64,000 bases of DNA. Source: Acanthornis magna. Its lineage: Eukaryota > Chordata > Aves > Passeriformes > Acanthizidae. The position numbers and the translations under genes are program-made. Location of the stretch: NCBI GenBank assembly GCA_036785705.1, contig JAWUZG010000056.1, forward strand, positions 11,580,501-11,644,500. Direction: 5' to 3'. The notes beneath the pieces are model-generated. The model ran no database searches, was not told the origin of the DNA, and worked only from the letters and a program-made list of their open reading frames with translations. Below are positions 22,336-33,355 of the stretch, piece by piece. Position 1 is the first letter of the stretch, and the number at the start of each line of letters is the position of its first letter.

Positions 22336-23215
22336 ATGGGGGGGAAACAACACGCGAGGATTTCTCCCGAGCCCACGGATGGCTCGTGCTGCTGCGGAGG
22401 AGCCCCGTGGTGGCTTGGGGACACGGCTGCCCACCATGGGAACCTGCTGGGGATGGGGCAGCTGAGCCCCCCGAGATGGGGATCCTTGCAGGGCTGTCAC
22501 TGAGAAGGGATTTGTCCCTTTATGGGGCAAAATTCGCAGCTGGTGGAGGGAACAGAGTAGGATCCATCGCAGTGGTGTCCTTGACCTTGTGGGTAGCAGC
22601 CTGCCCATCCCAAGCCCTGACCTGCCCACTCACCCTGTGGATAGGTGTCCCCAGGGCAGGCAGCCAAGGCTCAGGACATTGTCCCAACCCTGAGGATCCC
22701 ACTGCAGCTTCAAGGAGGTTTCTTTTCAAAGAACAGCTCCCTCTTTTCCTGCCTTTCCTCTTGTTCCCTTCCGCTGCTGGAACACTCTCTCTCTCTTCAG
22801 GCCAGCAGAGCATCGCCTCTGAATTCCGCCCCAATCCCACTCCAAACCCAGCTCCAGACACCGCCTGGAAATAAAGCGTTTCTCCAGGGTGAAACACAAG
22901 CAAACCCCCATGGTCCAAAACCCACCTGGGATTGGGTCTGCCCAGCTCCTTCCACCTGTGACCTCGGGTCTCTTTTACAAGCCATAAAGACATGAGCACG
23001 TTTCCCGACCACCACTTGAAAAGCAGCCAAAGAACAAGAATAAAGAATCATTATTTAGTGAATGCTCTCCCCACTCTTTGATGCTGGGAAGCTCGGCAGA
23101 AAGGCTGGGTGTTCAGGCGGGCTGTGGCTACGGGAAGGCTGGGGGGAATGTTTCTCGGATGCTAAAATCGCTCGGAGAGATGCGGGAGCGGGACTGTGTT
23201 CGTGGGAAGGACGGC
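22336..23215. other. Intergenic, no supported gene
   Basis: Mixed sequence. Several frames between 22290 and 23051 on both strands lack protein-like character. Confidence 0.5.
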
Positions 23216-23560
23216 TGACGGGGAACCGCTGCCTTTCAGAAAGGCAAATAATCGCAGCCTAGGTTAGCTCTTCTGTCGAGAGAATAATTGTGCTTCTAAA
23301 GGCTCTGATATGATGAGCAGCACTGCTTTGAAATCGAAATAAATACATAAATAAATCAGGGATCTTGGACTGATTAAGGCAATTGCTTCCCTTGCTTTTG
23401 CAACCCCTTTGGGTCCTGGTTCCCAGAGCCAATTACATATTTAAAAAGTTTCTCTCTGGAAAAAAAAAAGAGGACTTGCAACTCTAAAATAAAGTTTCTT
23501 TGTGGTTGCCTAATGAACAGCAAGGGCCAGGGCAGTTTACAGTTATTAATTGGTTTTAAA
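23216..23560. promoter_or_regulatory. CNE-like block
   Basis: About 345 bp of A+T-rich sequence with AATAATTGTG near 23283, repeated ATAAATA words (23340-23357), CCAATTACAT near 23430 and TTATTAATTGG near 23543. Likely a conserved element by texture, untested. Confidence 0.35.
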
Positions 23561-24280
23561 TGGCTCCAGCTCTGTCCTGAAGCATCTTTTTGAGCTGGCC
23601 ACAATATGTCTGTGCCCTCCTGACTACCCCACACGGGGTCAGGGCGTGCTGGGCACCGCTGGCCCAGGCCCCTTTGTGTGGGTGAGCAGCCAGCCCAACT
23701 GCCCCGTCCTCTCTCCTCCTCCTCCACCCCATGGTCAGTCCTACAAAAGCCCCCCAGGACCTGCCGAGCTCCCAGTGCCTCCGACTGGATACAGATGCAG
23801 CCGATGCGGAACACGAGCCGGGACGATGCTGAGGATGCTCAGCCATTACTTTTCCAAACGAATTCACAATTTCTCAAGCTCCCTGCTCCCTCCTGTATGA
23901 CTACGGGGGAGATTTGCTTTGCCACCCACTCCCCACTTTGTCCCCCACCTTGGCACGCTGCAAACCCCTCCTTGCCACCCAAACCTCAGCTTATTTCCAG
24001 GCTCCACATGGCCACGACATGTGGGAGCTCGGCAGCCGGCACGAGCCCAGGGACTGCCTAAGCTCCTCTTGGCACACCACACCTCACACCACCGTGCACC
24101 TCCAGGCACCAAGCAGGCAGAGAAAAGGCTCTATTCCTCACCCAAAAAACTCCCAGGGGGTTTAATTCAGCAAACAGCTTCCTTGCCATGAGGATAGGGG
24201 AAATAAATCTTTCTCCCAGCCCAGGGAGGTGCAGAAACGTCACCCCTAAAGAGAGGCAGGGCTCGAGCCATGGGCCTCCT
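23561..24280. other. Intergenic, no supported gene
   Basis: C-rich mixed sequence with random frames on both strands. Confidence 0.5.
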
Positions 24281-24283
24281 TGG

Positions 24284-24500
24284 ATGTCTTCTCCCTGTAA
24301 ACATGCATTATTGATAGCAGAAATTATGTTGGATTGGTTTTGGGATGTAAGGAAACGCTGGAGAATATTGATATTTTCCCGAGTTGCTACCAAACCTATT
24401 CTTGGGCTTGAACGTGTTTCGTGTGTCATCTCCAATGAACAGTTTTAAGCTTTAATTCAAAAAATAGCATGATGTTTATAATACTATATAAGGTTTTCTC
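24284..24500. promoter_or_regulatory. CNE-like block
   Basis: Contains CATGCATTATTGATAG, AATATTGATATTTT and a right end of TTTAATTC. ATTGAT-type words are candidate ONECUT/CUX sites. The texture is that of a conserved non-coding element. Confidence 0.35.
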
Positions 24501-24639
24501 CTGGCTGTACGCACGGGATTATATATGTGTCGGTGTGTGGGCGCGGATGTGTGTGCAGGGATGTAATGAGACAAACAACTCAATCTGGAGCCGGTGGGGA
24601 GGAGGAGCTGCACACGCAGCCCCGAGCAGCGGCTGGTTC

Positions 24640-24930
24640 CCTTTGGTACCAATTCGGTTTCTTTTTTACCAGCCGTCAGAGTTGTCTGAACAAACACGTT
24701 ATCATCGGGACCGATCCGTAGATAAACAGGCGGTGATGTTGTAGGTGCAGGAATACACCTGGGGGTGCGTGGGGAGGTTTATTCTCCAGCTGTTGAATGC
24801 TGGAGATGGGCTGGTGCATGACAAGATGCCAGACGCTTTTCAGCACATCAAATCCGCATCTCAGCACTTTTCACGGCGCGGAAAGGAAACAGTAATTAAG
24901 CGACAGGACTTAAACCACTTCCACGCCAGA
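24640..24930. promoter_or_regulatory. CNE-like block, weaker
   Basis: An A+T-moderate stretch with GTTATCATCGG near 24698, GATAAACAGG near 24720 and AGTAATTAAGC near 24891. The intervening part is ordinary. Assignment is tentative. Confidence 0.25.
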
Positions 24931-25765
24931 GTCTCGCTGCATCCCTTTCAGCCCTGTGCACGTGTGTGCCAGCGGGCCCCACTATTCCAGGTGCAGCCTC
25001 ACCCCTTCACAAACACCATCCTGATGGGTTTTTATTATAACAGATAAATTATTCAGCAGAAAAAGTGTTTCCCCCATTCCGGGATTTTCCTGCTAACACC
25101 TTATTGGTCATTTCTGTTGGTCCCTGCCCAGCTCCACTGGTTTTATAAAATGCTCTGGAATAATACTGGGAATAGCAGTGTGTGGGAAGGAGAAAGGTTT
25201 TTATCTGCATGGGGTCTTCCATCTCCAGCTCTGTTTCTATGGATATCTGAATGGAGTTTATATTTATCTCTCCCGTTTGAGCCATGTGTGCAACTTTGGA
25301 GGAGAAGGAGGAGGCCAAGAGCAGAGCTGCCCTACTGCTGGCTCTGCTGAACCCTGACTCCTTTTGGTCAGCAGCGAGAGCATCACTCAGGTGGTCAAAA
25401 TCAGTCAAAATGTCACTAAGGTGAGGGGAAGCTGCAGAAATACTCGAGCTGGAGCTTAACACAGCAGCTAGCAGCAGGCACTGTGTCCGGCAGGGAAGTG
25501 GCCCCTCTGCGACCGCCAGACACCGGTCAGGGATGTCAGGACAGGAGCATCACTCCTGGTCCCCAGTCCCTGGTCCCCAGTCCCTCATGCAGCTGCCCTG
25601 TAAATGGCCAAATTTCCTGGGAGCGAGGGATTTTCCATCTGTCACGGTGTCCTTTGCTGTCAGGAGAGAAGTCGGCACAGCCCTGGTGCCGGGGGGAGCG
25701 TGCCGGGTGCCGGAGCAGGTAGGAGTGGGAAGGCGAGCACATGACTCGGCCTGGCCCCGGCGCAC
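24931..25765. other. Intergenic with a 14-bp tandem duplication
   Basis: No gene supported. Two exact tandem copies of CCTGGTCCCCAGTC lie at 25555-25568 and 25569-25582. A 137-codon minus frame at 25049-25462 is serine-rich and not recognisable. Confidence 0.5.
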
Positions 25766-25900
25766 CAGCTCCCAGAGCATTACCATGATGGCTCCATCAT
25801 TAATTGATCAATCACTGGATGACAGTTAATTAAGTAGAAAATAAAGCTGCTCTGCCCAGCCTGGCATTAGTAGGCAGCGGCATTAAGATTTCTGGAGTAC
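25766..25900. promoter_or_regulatory. CNE-like block with ATTGATCAAT palindrome
   Basis: The perfect palindrome ATTGATCAAT lies at 25803-25812, inside TTAATTGATCAATCA. A second perfect palindrome, TTAATTAA, lies at 25826-25833. The two sites are 13 bp apart. Candidate binders are ONECUT/CUX or PBX/MEIS classes and LIM or other Q50 homeodomains. Enhancer role inferred. Confidence 0.4.
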
Positions 25901-26320
25901 AAGGGAGAAATTAAAAAACAAAGGCACAGCTGGAGGAATAACCCCATCGCCGGTGGCTGGGGGTGGCAGCCTGGCACGATGTTCCCTGGGTTGGGATGTG
26001 CAGGCAGCCCCTGCACGGCAGCAATGGCCAGTTCTTGGCTTCTCCCCTTCCCAAGAAACAGGATTTCACCTGCTGCCCTCCAGGCATGAGCCCCACTTTC
26101 CTCCCGCCCCGTTCTCAAAAGCTCTGGTGCTGCTGCCCAGGCACTGGCCACTGGCCACCAGACCCTCACCAGCACGCAGATCTGCAAAGGGGCTTTTCTT
26201 TTCAATCCTGTTTTCCCATGTCTCAGTCCTATCTTGTGAGCTAACCCAGAGACAGTGTGGGGAAAGAGAAAGCCAGATAGAAAACATCCTCCTGCCCCCC
26301 ATCTCATGTGCCCAGGATTG
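25901..26320. other. Intergenic
   Basis: Mixed sequence; random frames on both strands. Confidence 0.5.
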
Positions 26321-26324
26321 TCTT

Positions 26325-26460
26325 GATATGAAAAATTATGGTTTTTGTTAAAAACTATTACTAATGAGGCGTCTTTCCTGCCCTTAATTGTTGCCAAGGC
26401 GATGACCCCAGACAGCCATCTTTAATTAACTTAGACTAGATCTCCTGAAATGAGTTCCTC
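26325..26460. promoter_or_regulatory. CNE-like block
   Basis: A+T-rich patch with ACTATTACTAATGAGG, CCTTAATTGTTGCC and CTTTAATTAACTTAG. Three TAAT cores occur in about 100 bp. Confidence 0.35.
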
Positions 26461-26784
26461 GGGTAAATTGCTCACCACAGCTTTCAGGCACGGAGCCGTG
26501 TTTGCCAAGCCCGCCCGTTCCGGCACGATGCCACAGCCACCGGCAGAGGTGATGGCACAGGCTGGTGTTCCCACCTCTGCCTTCTCTTGCCACCGCTGTT
26601 CGGCAATCCCAAAGCCCATCAGTAGAAACTCAGAGTAACACAGGGATGAGGATGGAGTGACTGATGCCTGAGCACAGGGAATGGGATGAATGCCGGTTTC
26701 TCCACAAAATGGGAATTCGCCCTGGCTGCTGGCTTCTCCCATCACAGGGGCTGTGGGACCGGCCGCACGGTGGCTGGCACCTCT
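26461..26784. other. Intergenic
   Basis: Nothing supported. Confidence 0.5.
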
Positions 26785-27000
26785 CCAAGCGAAAATCACA
26801 TTTCCTGCCTGACAGATAACGTCGGTCAAGAGAATGCCAAGGACGATTCCTGAAAATGCCATAATTGTTTTAATCTGATGGCGGATAAAAGATAATGATG
26901 CTAACAATATTTAAACGTAATTATAGTTTCCTGCGGCTGTTGGGCTCTCTGAATCCTCTCCACTCAAGTGGCTTTGTTTACGAGCAGCTCCAATGAGGCA
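26785..27000. promoter_or_regulatory. CNE-like block
   Basis: Dense A+T-rich motifs: CATAATTGTTTTAATC, GATAAAAGATAATGATG and GTAATTATAGTTTC (26917-26930), followed by a TTTGTTTAC forkhead-type word near 26973. It shares its 14-base word with the block at 18790. One of the better enhancer candidates by texture. Confidence 0.4.
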
Positions 27001-27484
27001 GGGCCTGTTTTCCCCCTCTGTCGCCTTCACACCTGCACCTCCATCAAGGCACAGGGTGGACACATGCCAAGGGGCTGGATCTCCCCAGGGACCCTCACTG
27101 GCCAGCTCTGCAGCCCTCTGGGTTCTCCTGTTTTGGGCCCACCATCATCCATCGTCTATCTCCCGGGATGTGATGCCTGTCTCGGAAAAGGGACTGGGAT
27201 GCTAGTGCTTGGACCGTGGCAACCTCCAGAAGAGAGGGATCTGTCTGGGGAGTTTAAGGGACAGGTGGTAGAATTAAATCCCCCCCATCAGGATGGGGTG
27301 GGCATATGGTGGCTTGTTTCTACCAGTCGCCCATGTCAGGGCTGTGTCCCCCTGTAGCCCCCAGATCCCATCCTCAATTCCCCTCCAAGGTGAACTCCCC
27401 AGCATCAATATAAAACAACAAAGAAGGAAAAAGGGAATTTTTAGGAATGGTTTGCTGATGATAAACAAATAACAAGCACCAGAG
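27001..27484. other. Intergenic
   Basis: No gene or repeat supported. Confidence 0.5.
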
Positions 27485-27730
27485 ATGGACGTCTGGGGAC
27501 TTGCAGGAGAAGAAAATGGTTGAAGAAGAAAATGGAATGAATCCCTACACTGAAGACCTTCCTACACTGGATACTGTCACCACCATCTCAAAGAAAATCC
27601 CCCAGTCTTTTGGGGGCTTGGATGCCCCAATAGCAGGAGGAGAGGTTGCAAAACAGCTTGATCAAGTGCACAGGAACAAGTAGTGAGAAAAGATGGGATT
27701 TAAGCAAGGCTTTTAGAAGAAGTTAAATAT
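27485..27730 (+). other. Possible decayed LINE reverse-transcriptase fragment
   Basis: A 60-codon frame (27501-27683) ends in a peptide containing GGEVAKQLDQVHRNK. One-base-shifted sequence after the stop gives words resembling the K-S-x-G-x-D-G-I segment that opens the reverse-transcriptase domain in CR1-like LINEs. The flanking 1 kb is A-rich and unlike the CNE blocks. The resemblance is weak and from memory of family shape only. It may be unrelated. Confidence 0.2.
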
Positions 27731-29145
27731 GAAATAGCTATTTCAGTAGCTGTAGTTTAGCCTCCTGTGTGAATTGGTCTTTGTAAATAGGAATGGAGGA
27801 TAGCCAACTTCCCCAAAAGGGCTCTACGGGGGGTCCGGAAAACCACAACGTCCTGAGTTTAATGGGGAAAACAGATAGAAATGGTAACAAAGAATGGGGA
27901 GAAACAGCAATAAACCTGATTGTTTGGTAAATAAGGCCGAGCCTGTTGCTGAGAAGGGAAGTTTGAAAAGCAGCTGGGGAATGAATAACTGGTTAAAAGT
28001 TAGGAGACAAAGTGGCATAACAAACCCGAGGGGTTCCCAGCTCAGAGCGGTCAGTGCCGGAGCCCCCACAGCAGGCAGGAGAAGCCTTCGGAAGTGCCAG
28101 GGAGGAGGGAGGAAGTAGCAACAGCACAATATCCATTGCTGCTCCAACATGATAAAATCTGGCACTGTGTAGAGGGGCTATGGAAGGGTCTCATCCTGCT
28201 AATGAACTTGGCCTTCAAATGAAGGAGGAATTCAGTGTTGAACGCAGAGAAAACAAATCCATTACCCACACAGCAATGAAACAGCTACATCCATGGAGGA
28301 AGAGTGCTCCAAGGCATGGATATGACATTGAAAATATTAGCCTGGTCACTGGCAAGAGTAAAGAGGCACATGGCATGTCAGGAATGACTCGGGATAGACC
28401 AGAGAACAGGGCAGGCATAGGTGAGGACAGGGCAGGGATTGGCTCACCCTGTGCCATGTGGGTCCCTGCCTCACTGGGGGCATCCCACGGGGGCTGAGGA
28501 GGCATCTTGGAATTGTGCAATATGTGCCATCTGAGGAGAAATTAAATAGAACAGGAGTCCAGCCTGCAGAAAGAGGGGCTCAGATGCTCCAGCTGAATGC
28601 CTGGCACAGGAAGCTGCTTTGGCAGGCAACTGGGGTGCTGCAGTGACCAAAAGTTTGGAGAGGTTGGAAAACTAATTGGAGAGAGCAGAGAGGTGCCTGG
28701 CTGCTAGAAAGGCAATGAACCAGCTGGAGCTGAGGGCTCTGCAGAAAGTAGGGCATGAGCAGGCAAGAGGAGTGCTCCCTCCCTGTCACTGTCCTGTGCC
28801 CTGGCCTGGCCTGGGACACCTCTGGGGAGGGAGTGAGTCGTCTCCGGAGCTGACATGGGGCTGGGCGTGGCCCGGGGGCCTCCACTTGTCCCTGGAGCAT
28901 CTCTGCCCTCCAGAGCCAGGCATCCATTTTGGGAGGGGACGTCTTTGCTATAGCCCCAGGAAGGATCTCCTTCCTCCCAAAATGCACCTCCAGGTTTCCC
29001 AGCGTCTCGCTCGCACCCCACCGGGACGGATTCTCCCCAGTTACCCCGTTCTTCGTGGAAATTCACACGAGACACCCAGGGACAGCTCTTTACACGACAC
29101 ACATCACAACGATGAGTGCCCACCCTTTTCGCCCATGCAGGACCT
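27731..29145. other. Intergenic, A-rich then mixed
   Basis: A-rich, purine-biased sequence from 27500 to 28760 that could be decayed transposon or transcribed non-coding DNA. No recognisable domain or repeat family. It leads into the CpG-rich domain. Confidence 0.45.
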
Positions 29146-30395
29146 AGACGCGAATGGGGGGAGTGAGTCCCGGGAAAGTCCGGCCCCTGCCCTCGTCCGG
29201 CCCCGAAGCCCACGGCCCCAGCCAACAACCCGCGGCTGTGGCCACGCGTGGCCGGCGCAGCGCGTCTCCGCGGGCTCGGCGCAGCCCCGATGGGGCGCGT
29301 TGACATCTGTAACCAACACGCCGGCTCCGGCAAAGGCAGGGCTGCCCGGCCAGGCGGAAAATTAACACTGACATTGAGTTTAATTAAACAAAACAACCAG
29401 GCTGCGAGCTGGAGCGGGGACGTGGCGGCAGCTGGAGGAGCCGGGCTGGGCGCGGTCCGGGACCGACACCCGCCGCCGCCCCGCCGGGACGAGCCCACGT
29501 CGAGCGGTCGGAGCCCGGCGTGGCTCGGGAAGCCGAAGCTGGATGGGCGGCCCGGCTTCCCCGCCGACACTGCCGGCCAGGGCCGGGAAACAGCGTTTTC
29601 CTGCCCCGTTTTGCCCCTCTCTTTACAAAAAGACGCGCGGGGCGCAGTGCGACGGCGGAGGCCCACGCGTGTCCCTGCCCCGGCGTGGAGCAGGACAGGT
29701 GCCCGGCGGTCTGAGGCGCAGGGGGGAGGCGAGGGACGCTCCAAGGGGCGGATTTCGTTGAGGGGGATTTGGGGACATGCTGACCGATTGACACACAGAC
29801 CCTCACCGGCTGCGGCCCCGCGCCTGTCGCCGGCCCTAAACACAAGAGGTGGAAAACAGTTTGATCCGGACAGGGACACCCCGGCAGAGCATTTCTCGGC
29901 CAGCTGCTCCCCGTCGGGCACCAGTCGCACCAGTAGCACCAGTGACACTGATGCTTGCCATGCCTGGGCAGCGGAGAGCCGGGCAGCGCCGGGAGAGGGG
30001 AAGCCGTGCCCGGGGGGCCGTGGTTTTACGCCGCTTGGCTCCGAGATTGGCCGTACGAGGCAGAGCCGCCCTGCCCGCTGCCCTCCGCCCGCTGCCCGCC
30101 GCCGCCGGCCGCTCGCACCGCAACTTCCTCCGCGGAAGAGCTGAAAATAGCGCGCAGCCCAGCGCAAGGCGAGCGGGGGGACGGCCTCCTCCGGCCCCCG
30201 ACAGCCGCAGCGCTGGTGTCCGGTGTTTGGGGCTGTTTCTGTCTGACCCCCCACAACCCTCTGCCCCCCCTCCGGGAGTTCCCTCCAGCATCAGAGAGCC
30301 TCGTGTTCCACCCAGCCCACTGCGTTCGGGTCCTGGAAGCGAGGGCTGATCCCTCTGCCGTCGGCCTCCTCCTGCCAGCTCCCAGTCCATAGCTT
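29146..30395. promoter_or_regulatory. CpG-island-like segment 1
   Basis: Very CpG-rich sequence on both strands, with a small A+T patch carrying TTTAATTAAAC near 29378. A 516-codon minus frame covers much of it (28704-30254) but is Arg/Pro/Ala/Gly-rich without any domain, as expected of chance in GC-rich DNA. Could hold a transcription start; no exon identified. Confidence 0.55.
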
Positions 30396-30414
30396 TGGGG
30401 CTCTTAGTCTGGTC

Positions 30415-30480
30415 ATTTTATTTTATTTTATTTTATTTCACTTTTTTTTTTTTTTTTTTTTCTGGGGGGGAGGGGGGGCG
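30415..30480. repeat. (ATTTT)n, T20 and G-run
   Basis: About five ATTTT units, then 20 T (30442-30461) and G runs of seven each split by one A. Seen directly. Confidence 0.95.
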
Positions 30481-30735
30481 TGTGAAATGTCGGCTTTGAA
30501 GGATATTTGTAATAACATAACCAGCAAAATGAATGTCATATTTTTGCTCCAATGAATTGGATTTCCTGAAATATTGTCTCCGTAATGATGCCTTTAGGCT
30601 CCTCTGGATTAGATAACTCTCCAACCACATCAAGAAGGCTAATTATCCCAAAGCCACTTTCCCGGCGTTTCCACATCTATTTCACACACCTATGTATATC
30701 TATATTCAGAGACACGGTACTCTCACGAAATAGCC
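30481..30735. promoter_or_regulatory. CNE-like block inside CpG cluster
   Basis: A 250-bp A+T-rich block between two CpG-rich segments, with GGATTAGATAAC, GGCTAATTATCCC and CCAATGAATTGG (12-bp interrupted palindrome near 30550). GGATTA plus TAATTA sites suggest homeodomain input. Sharp compositional borders support a constrained element; conservation untested. Confidence 0.4.
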
Positions 30736-31370
30736 GGGGCTGCCGCTTTGCAGGGACGCGCACGGGAGGGGACAGGCCCCCCGCGCCCATCGCCCGTCGT
30801 GTCCCCGCGCCCGGGGGAGCCCCGTCGAGCGGCCGTGACGACACCAAGCCCGACTGCCCCGCCAGCCAATCCGCGCGGCCCGAGCGCACCCGTCAGCCCC
30901 CGCTGACCAATGAGGGGCGGGCGGCGCGGCCCCGGCGGGATCCCCTCGACGGCTCGAGGCTCCCGTGGGGCGCTCCGGGACACCCCCGCCCCGTCGGGCG
31001 CTTTGGGGTCGCATCCCCCGGCCGGGGAGGGGGTGACACCCGTGGGGCGCGGGGACTGGGGAGGGCTGGGGCAGCTCCGGGTGCCGGGGCTGTCCGGTGG
31101 GGTTGGGTCATACTGTCGCAAGAGGGGGTGTGGGAGGGGGCGAGACCCTCACAGAGGGATTGAGGTGCGAGGGGCAGAGCCCCGAACAAAGGACGAGGGG
31201 TTGTCCCGGTCCCACCGAAACCCCAGCGCTCCGGGGGGTGCGGGCAAGGCCGCCCCTGCACACTTGCGGGCGGAGCCGAGGCAGCCCACGCGTGGGTGCC
31301 CCCGCCGCCACCCACCCCCCTGCTCCGCCCGGCGCGGCTCTCTGTCCCGGCTCTTTGCTTGGGCCGGGGA
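30736..31370. promoter_or_regulatory. CpG-island-like segment 2
   Basis: CpG-rich with several runs of G that could form G-quadruplexes at 31018-31110. CCAAT-type words occur in both orientations near 30867 and 30906 (AGCCAATCCG and CTGACCAATGAG), a common proximal-promoter pattern. No coding exon recognised. Confidence 0.45.
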
Positions 31371-31910
31371 GTCTGTACTTCGGGATTATTCATCTCCTGC
31401 AAGTTTTTTGTTAGGCGGCCCTGAAAGGCCTCAAAGGCTGGGAACACCATTCTAATTACGGGGAAGCACAGCTTATTTAGAAGATAAAAAGAGACTTGTA
31501 GTCTCATAACAGCTTCTTATATCCGTCAAATAAGGATCTCTAATGACGGGGTGAGAGCCAGTGAATGCCTAAAACAAACTAAAAAAAAGGAGTGAAAATA
31601 AAGCAGCCAGGGGCTTAAGATATATTAAATTACCCTGATTAGGAATTTAGGCCGTGGCTCGAGTCTGCTGGAGAGGCTGGCGAGGGGGGGGGACGGAAAG
31701 TGCTGCTATTCATTTCTGGGGAGAGGGGTCAGTAGGTCGGAGGAGTTCACAGGGCCTGGCTCTATTCTTATGCTAACAGAGAATACAAGCGCTGGCCTGG
31801 AAAATAGAAATGAATTTGCAATAATCCGAGCCCCTCTGTTTGCAAGGCGAGCGGCTCTATAGCTAATTGCAGCCCGGCCTCCCCCGCCTCATTGCGGACA
31901 GTTGTAACGA
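31371..31910. promoter_or_regulatory. CNE-like block inside CpG cluster
   Basis: About 540 bp, A+T-rich, with GGATTATTC, CTAATTACGGGG, TAAATTACCCTGATTAGG and TAGCTAATTGC. The tract from 31371 to 31660 is the longest uninterrupted block of this texture in the CpG cluster. Inferred enhancer or conserved promoter-proximal element. Confidence 0.4.
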
Positions 31911-33355
31911 TGCATGGGAGATTAGAGCCCGAGGGGCTTGGGGGGGTGGATTTAAGCCGTCTCCCCCCCTCCCTTCTCTCTGCCCGACGGTGAAATATTC
32001 CGGGGCAGGCGCTGGTGTTTGGGCTGGCTCTGCTCGGAGGGAGCGGGGCCAGGCAACTTCTTGAACTTCCCCGAAGCCGCGCAGGGGAGCGGCCGCCGGG
32101 CAGAGCGATGTGCCGGGGGGGTGGGGTGGGGGGGGCGAGGGGTCGTCTCTGCGCGGCCCCGGGGCCGGCGGGGGCGGGAGAGGGGGAAGGCAGCGTAGGT
32201 CCCGGAGACGGGGGGACCCCCATTGAGCTGTCGGTGACAAGCAGTAAATCGGGGAAGAATAGCGCATGGAAACGCGCCGTCGGGGCCGCTGGCCTGCCCT
32301 ACAGCTGCCGCCCCGTCTCGCCGCCGTCAGAGCCATCGTCTCCTCGGTGGCATTCCCGGCTCCTGCCCCATACACCGACACCTCCCGCCCCGCACCCGAG
32401 GAGTCCCTCCCCGCATCCGAGGGGTCCCTCCCGCACCCCGCGGGGTCCCGCCGCCCCCCGCCCGAGCCCGCCCCGTCGGCTGCTCGGAGGGCTCGGCGGC
32501 ACCAGACTGTTTCAGGACCCTGGACAGGGGCGGGGACGCCGTCGGGGCGCGGCGCCGCCAGGTCCCCTCGCGTCCTGCGGCCGTGTCCCAACGGGCCGAG
32601 GAAGGGGGGTCCTCCCTGGTCCGGCCCGATCTTGGCCTCTCGCCTCCTTTTCCCTACGTTGCCGGGCTGCGAACACCCGCCGCAGTGGCCGTCAAGCCCC
32701 GGGGCCATGCTGTGGGGACGGGCCACTGTTTGGGACCGGTCGGAGCCCACTCCAGCACAAACACATCCGCCTGTGCGCAGAAACAGTGTGTAGGGGACTA
32801 AAATGCAGCCGAGGGGCCGTTTTAATGAATATCGAGCGACTCGGTCAGACTCCGCCGCCCTCGTCGGCATGCGGGCTGCTCCCGATGCTGGGGACGCTGT
32901 GGACTCCCCGCCGTGCCCCGACGGTGAAACGGGGTGGCAGAGACCTGGACTCGCCCTGCCCGGTCCTAGCGACAAAGAGCTGGCCCTGCTGCCAGAAATA
33001 CAGCCCTCTTTCGTTAGCCGCATTCCACTCCTCCTCGCATGTGGCTGGCCCCAAAGCTGGAGCCAGAGATGTCCCGGGCCAGGGCTGTGCCTGGGGCCAG
33101 CGGCACAAGACGGTGCCAGCCCTGGACAGAGACCGGAACCGGCTTTGCAGAGCCGGGCCGGACCCTGCGCCCCACACAGCCCTGGCAAAAATTCTGCCGA
33201 GCGCTGAAAACTTTGCTCGGCAGCTCAAGGCTGTCCCTGCCGTCCTGATCCTGGAGGAATAGGGCACAGGGGAATGGAGAGCAGGTTCGGGGTATGCTAC
33301 GGGCCGGGGCCGGAGTTGCCGGGGCCGCGCTGGCGGCCGCAGGTCTCAGGGTCTC
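31911..33355. promoter_or_regulatory. CpG-island-like segment 3
   Basis: Strongly CpG-rich, with a G-rich tract at 32113-32146 able to form a quadruplex. Frames of 441 codons (31863-33188, minus) and 415 codons (32015-33262, plus) overlap antiparallel, and neither has a domain. Read as a CpG island, not as genes. Confidence 0.5.
32389..32450. repeat. Three-unit 21-bp minisatellite
   Basis: Units at 32389-32409, 32410-32430 and 32431-32450 (21, 21 and 20 bp) share the pattern CCCGCAYCCGAGGRGTCCCTC with few changes. The 21-bp length keeps a minus-strand frame open. Confidence 0.9.

Noticed and set aside
18913..26930. Exact 14-base word GTAATTATAGTTTC shared by two CNE-like blocks
   Set aside because: With about 2x10^9 position pairs in 64 kb, several shared 14-mers are expected by chance, so this alone is not evidence of a shared enhancer.
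28704..30254. 516-codon minus-strand open frame
   Set aside because: It lies in CpG-rich DNA where stop codons are rare, is Arg/Ala/Gly/Pro-rich, and shows no domain, signal peptide or homologue that I recognise.
31863..33188. 441-codon minus frame and its overlapping 415-codon plus frame (32015-33262)
   Set aside because: Long antiparallel frames over the same DNA cannot both be genes. The composition matches GC-rich chance frames.
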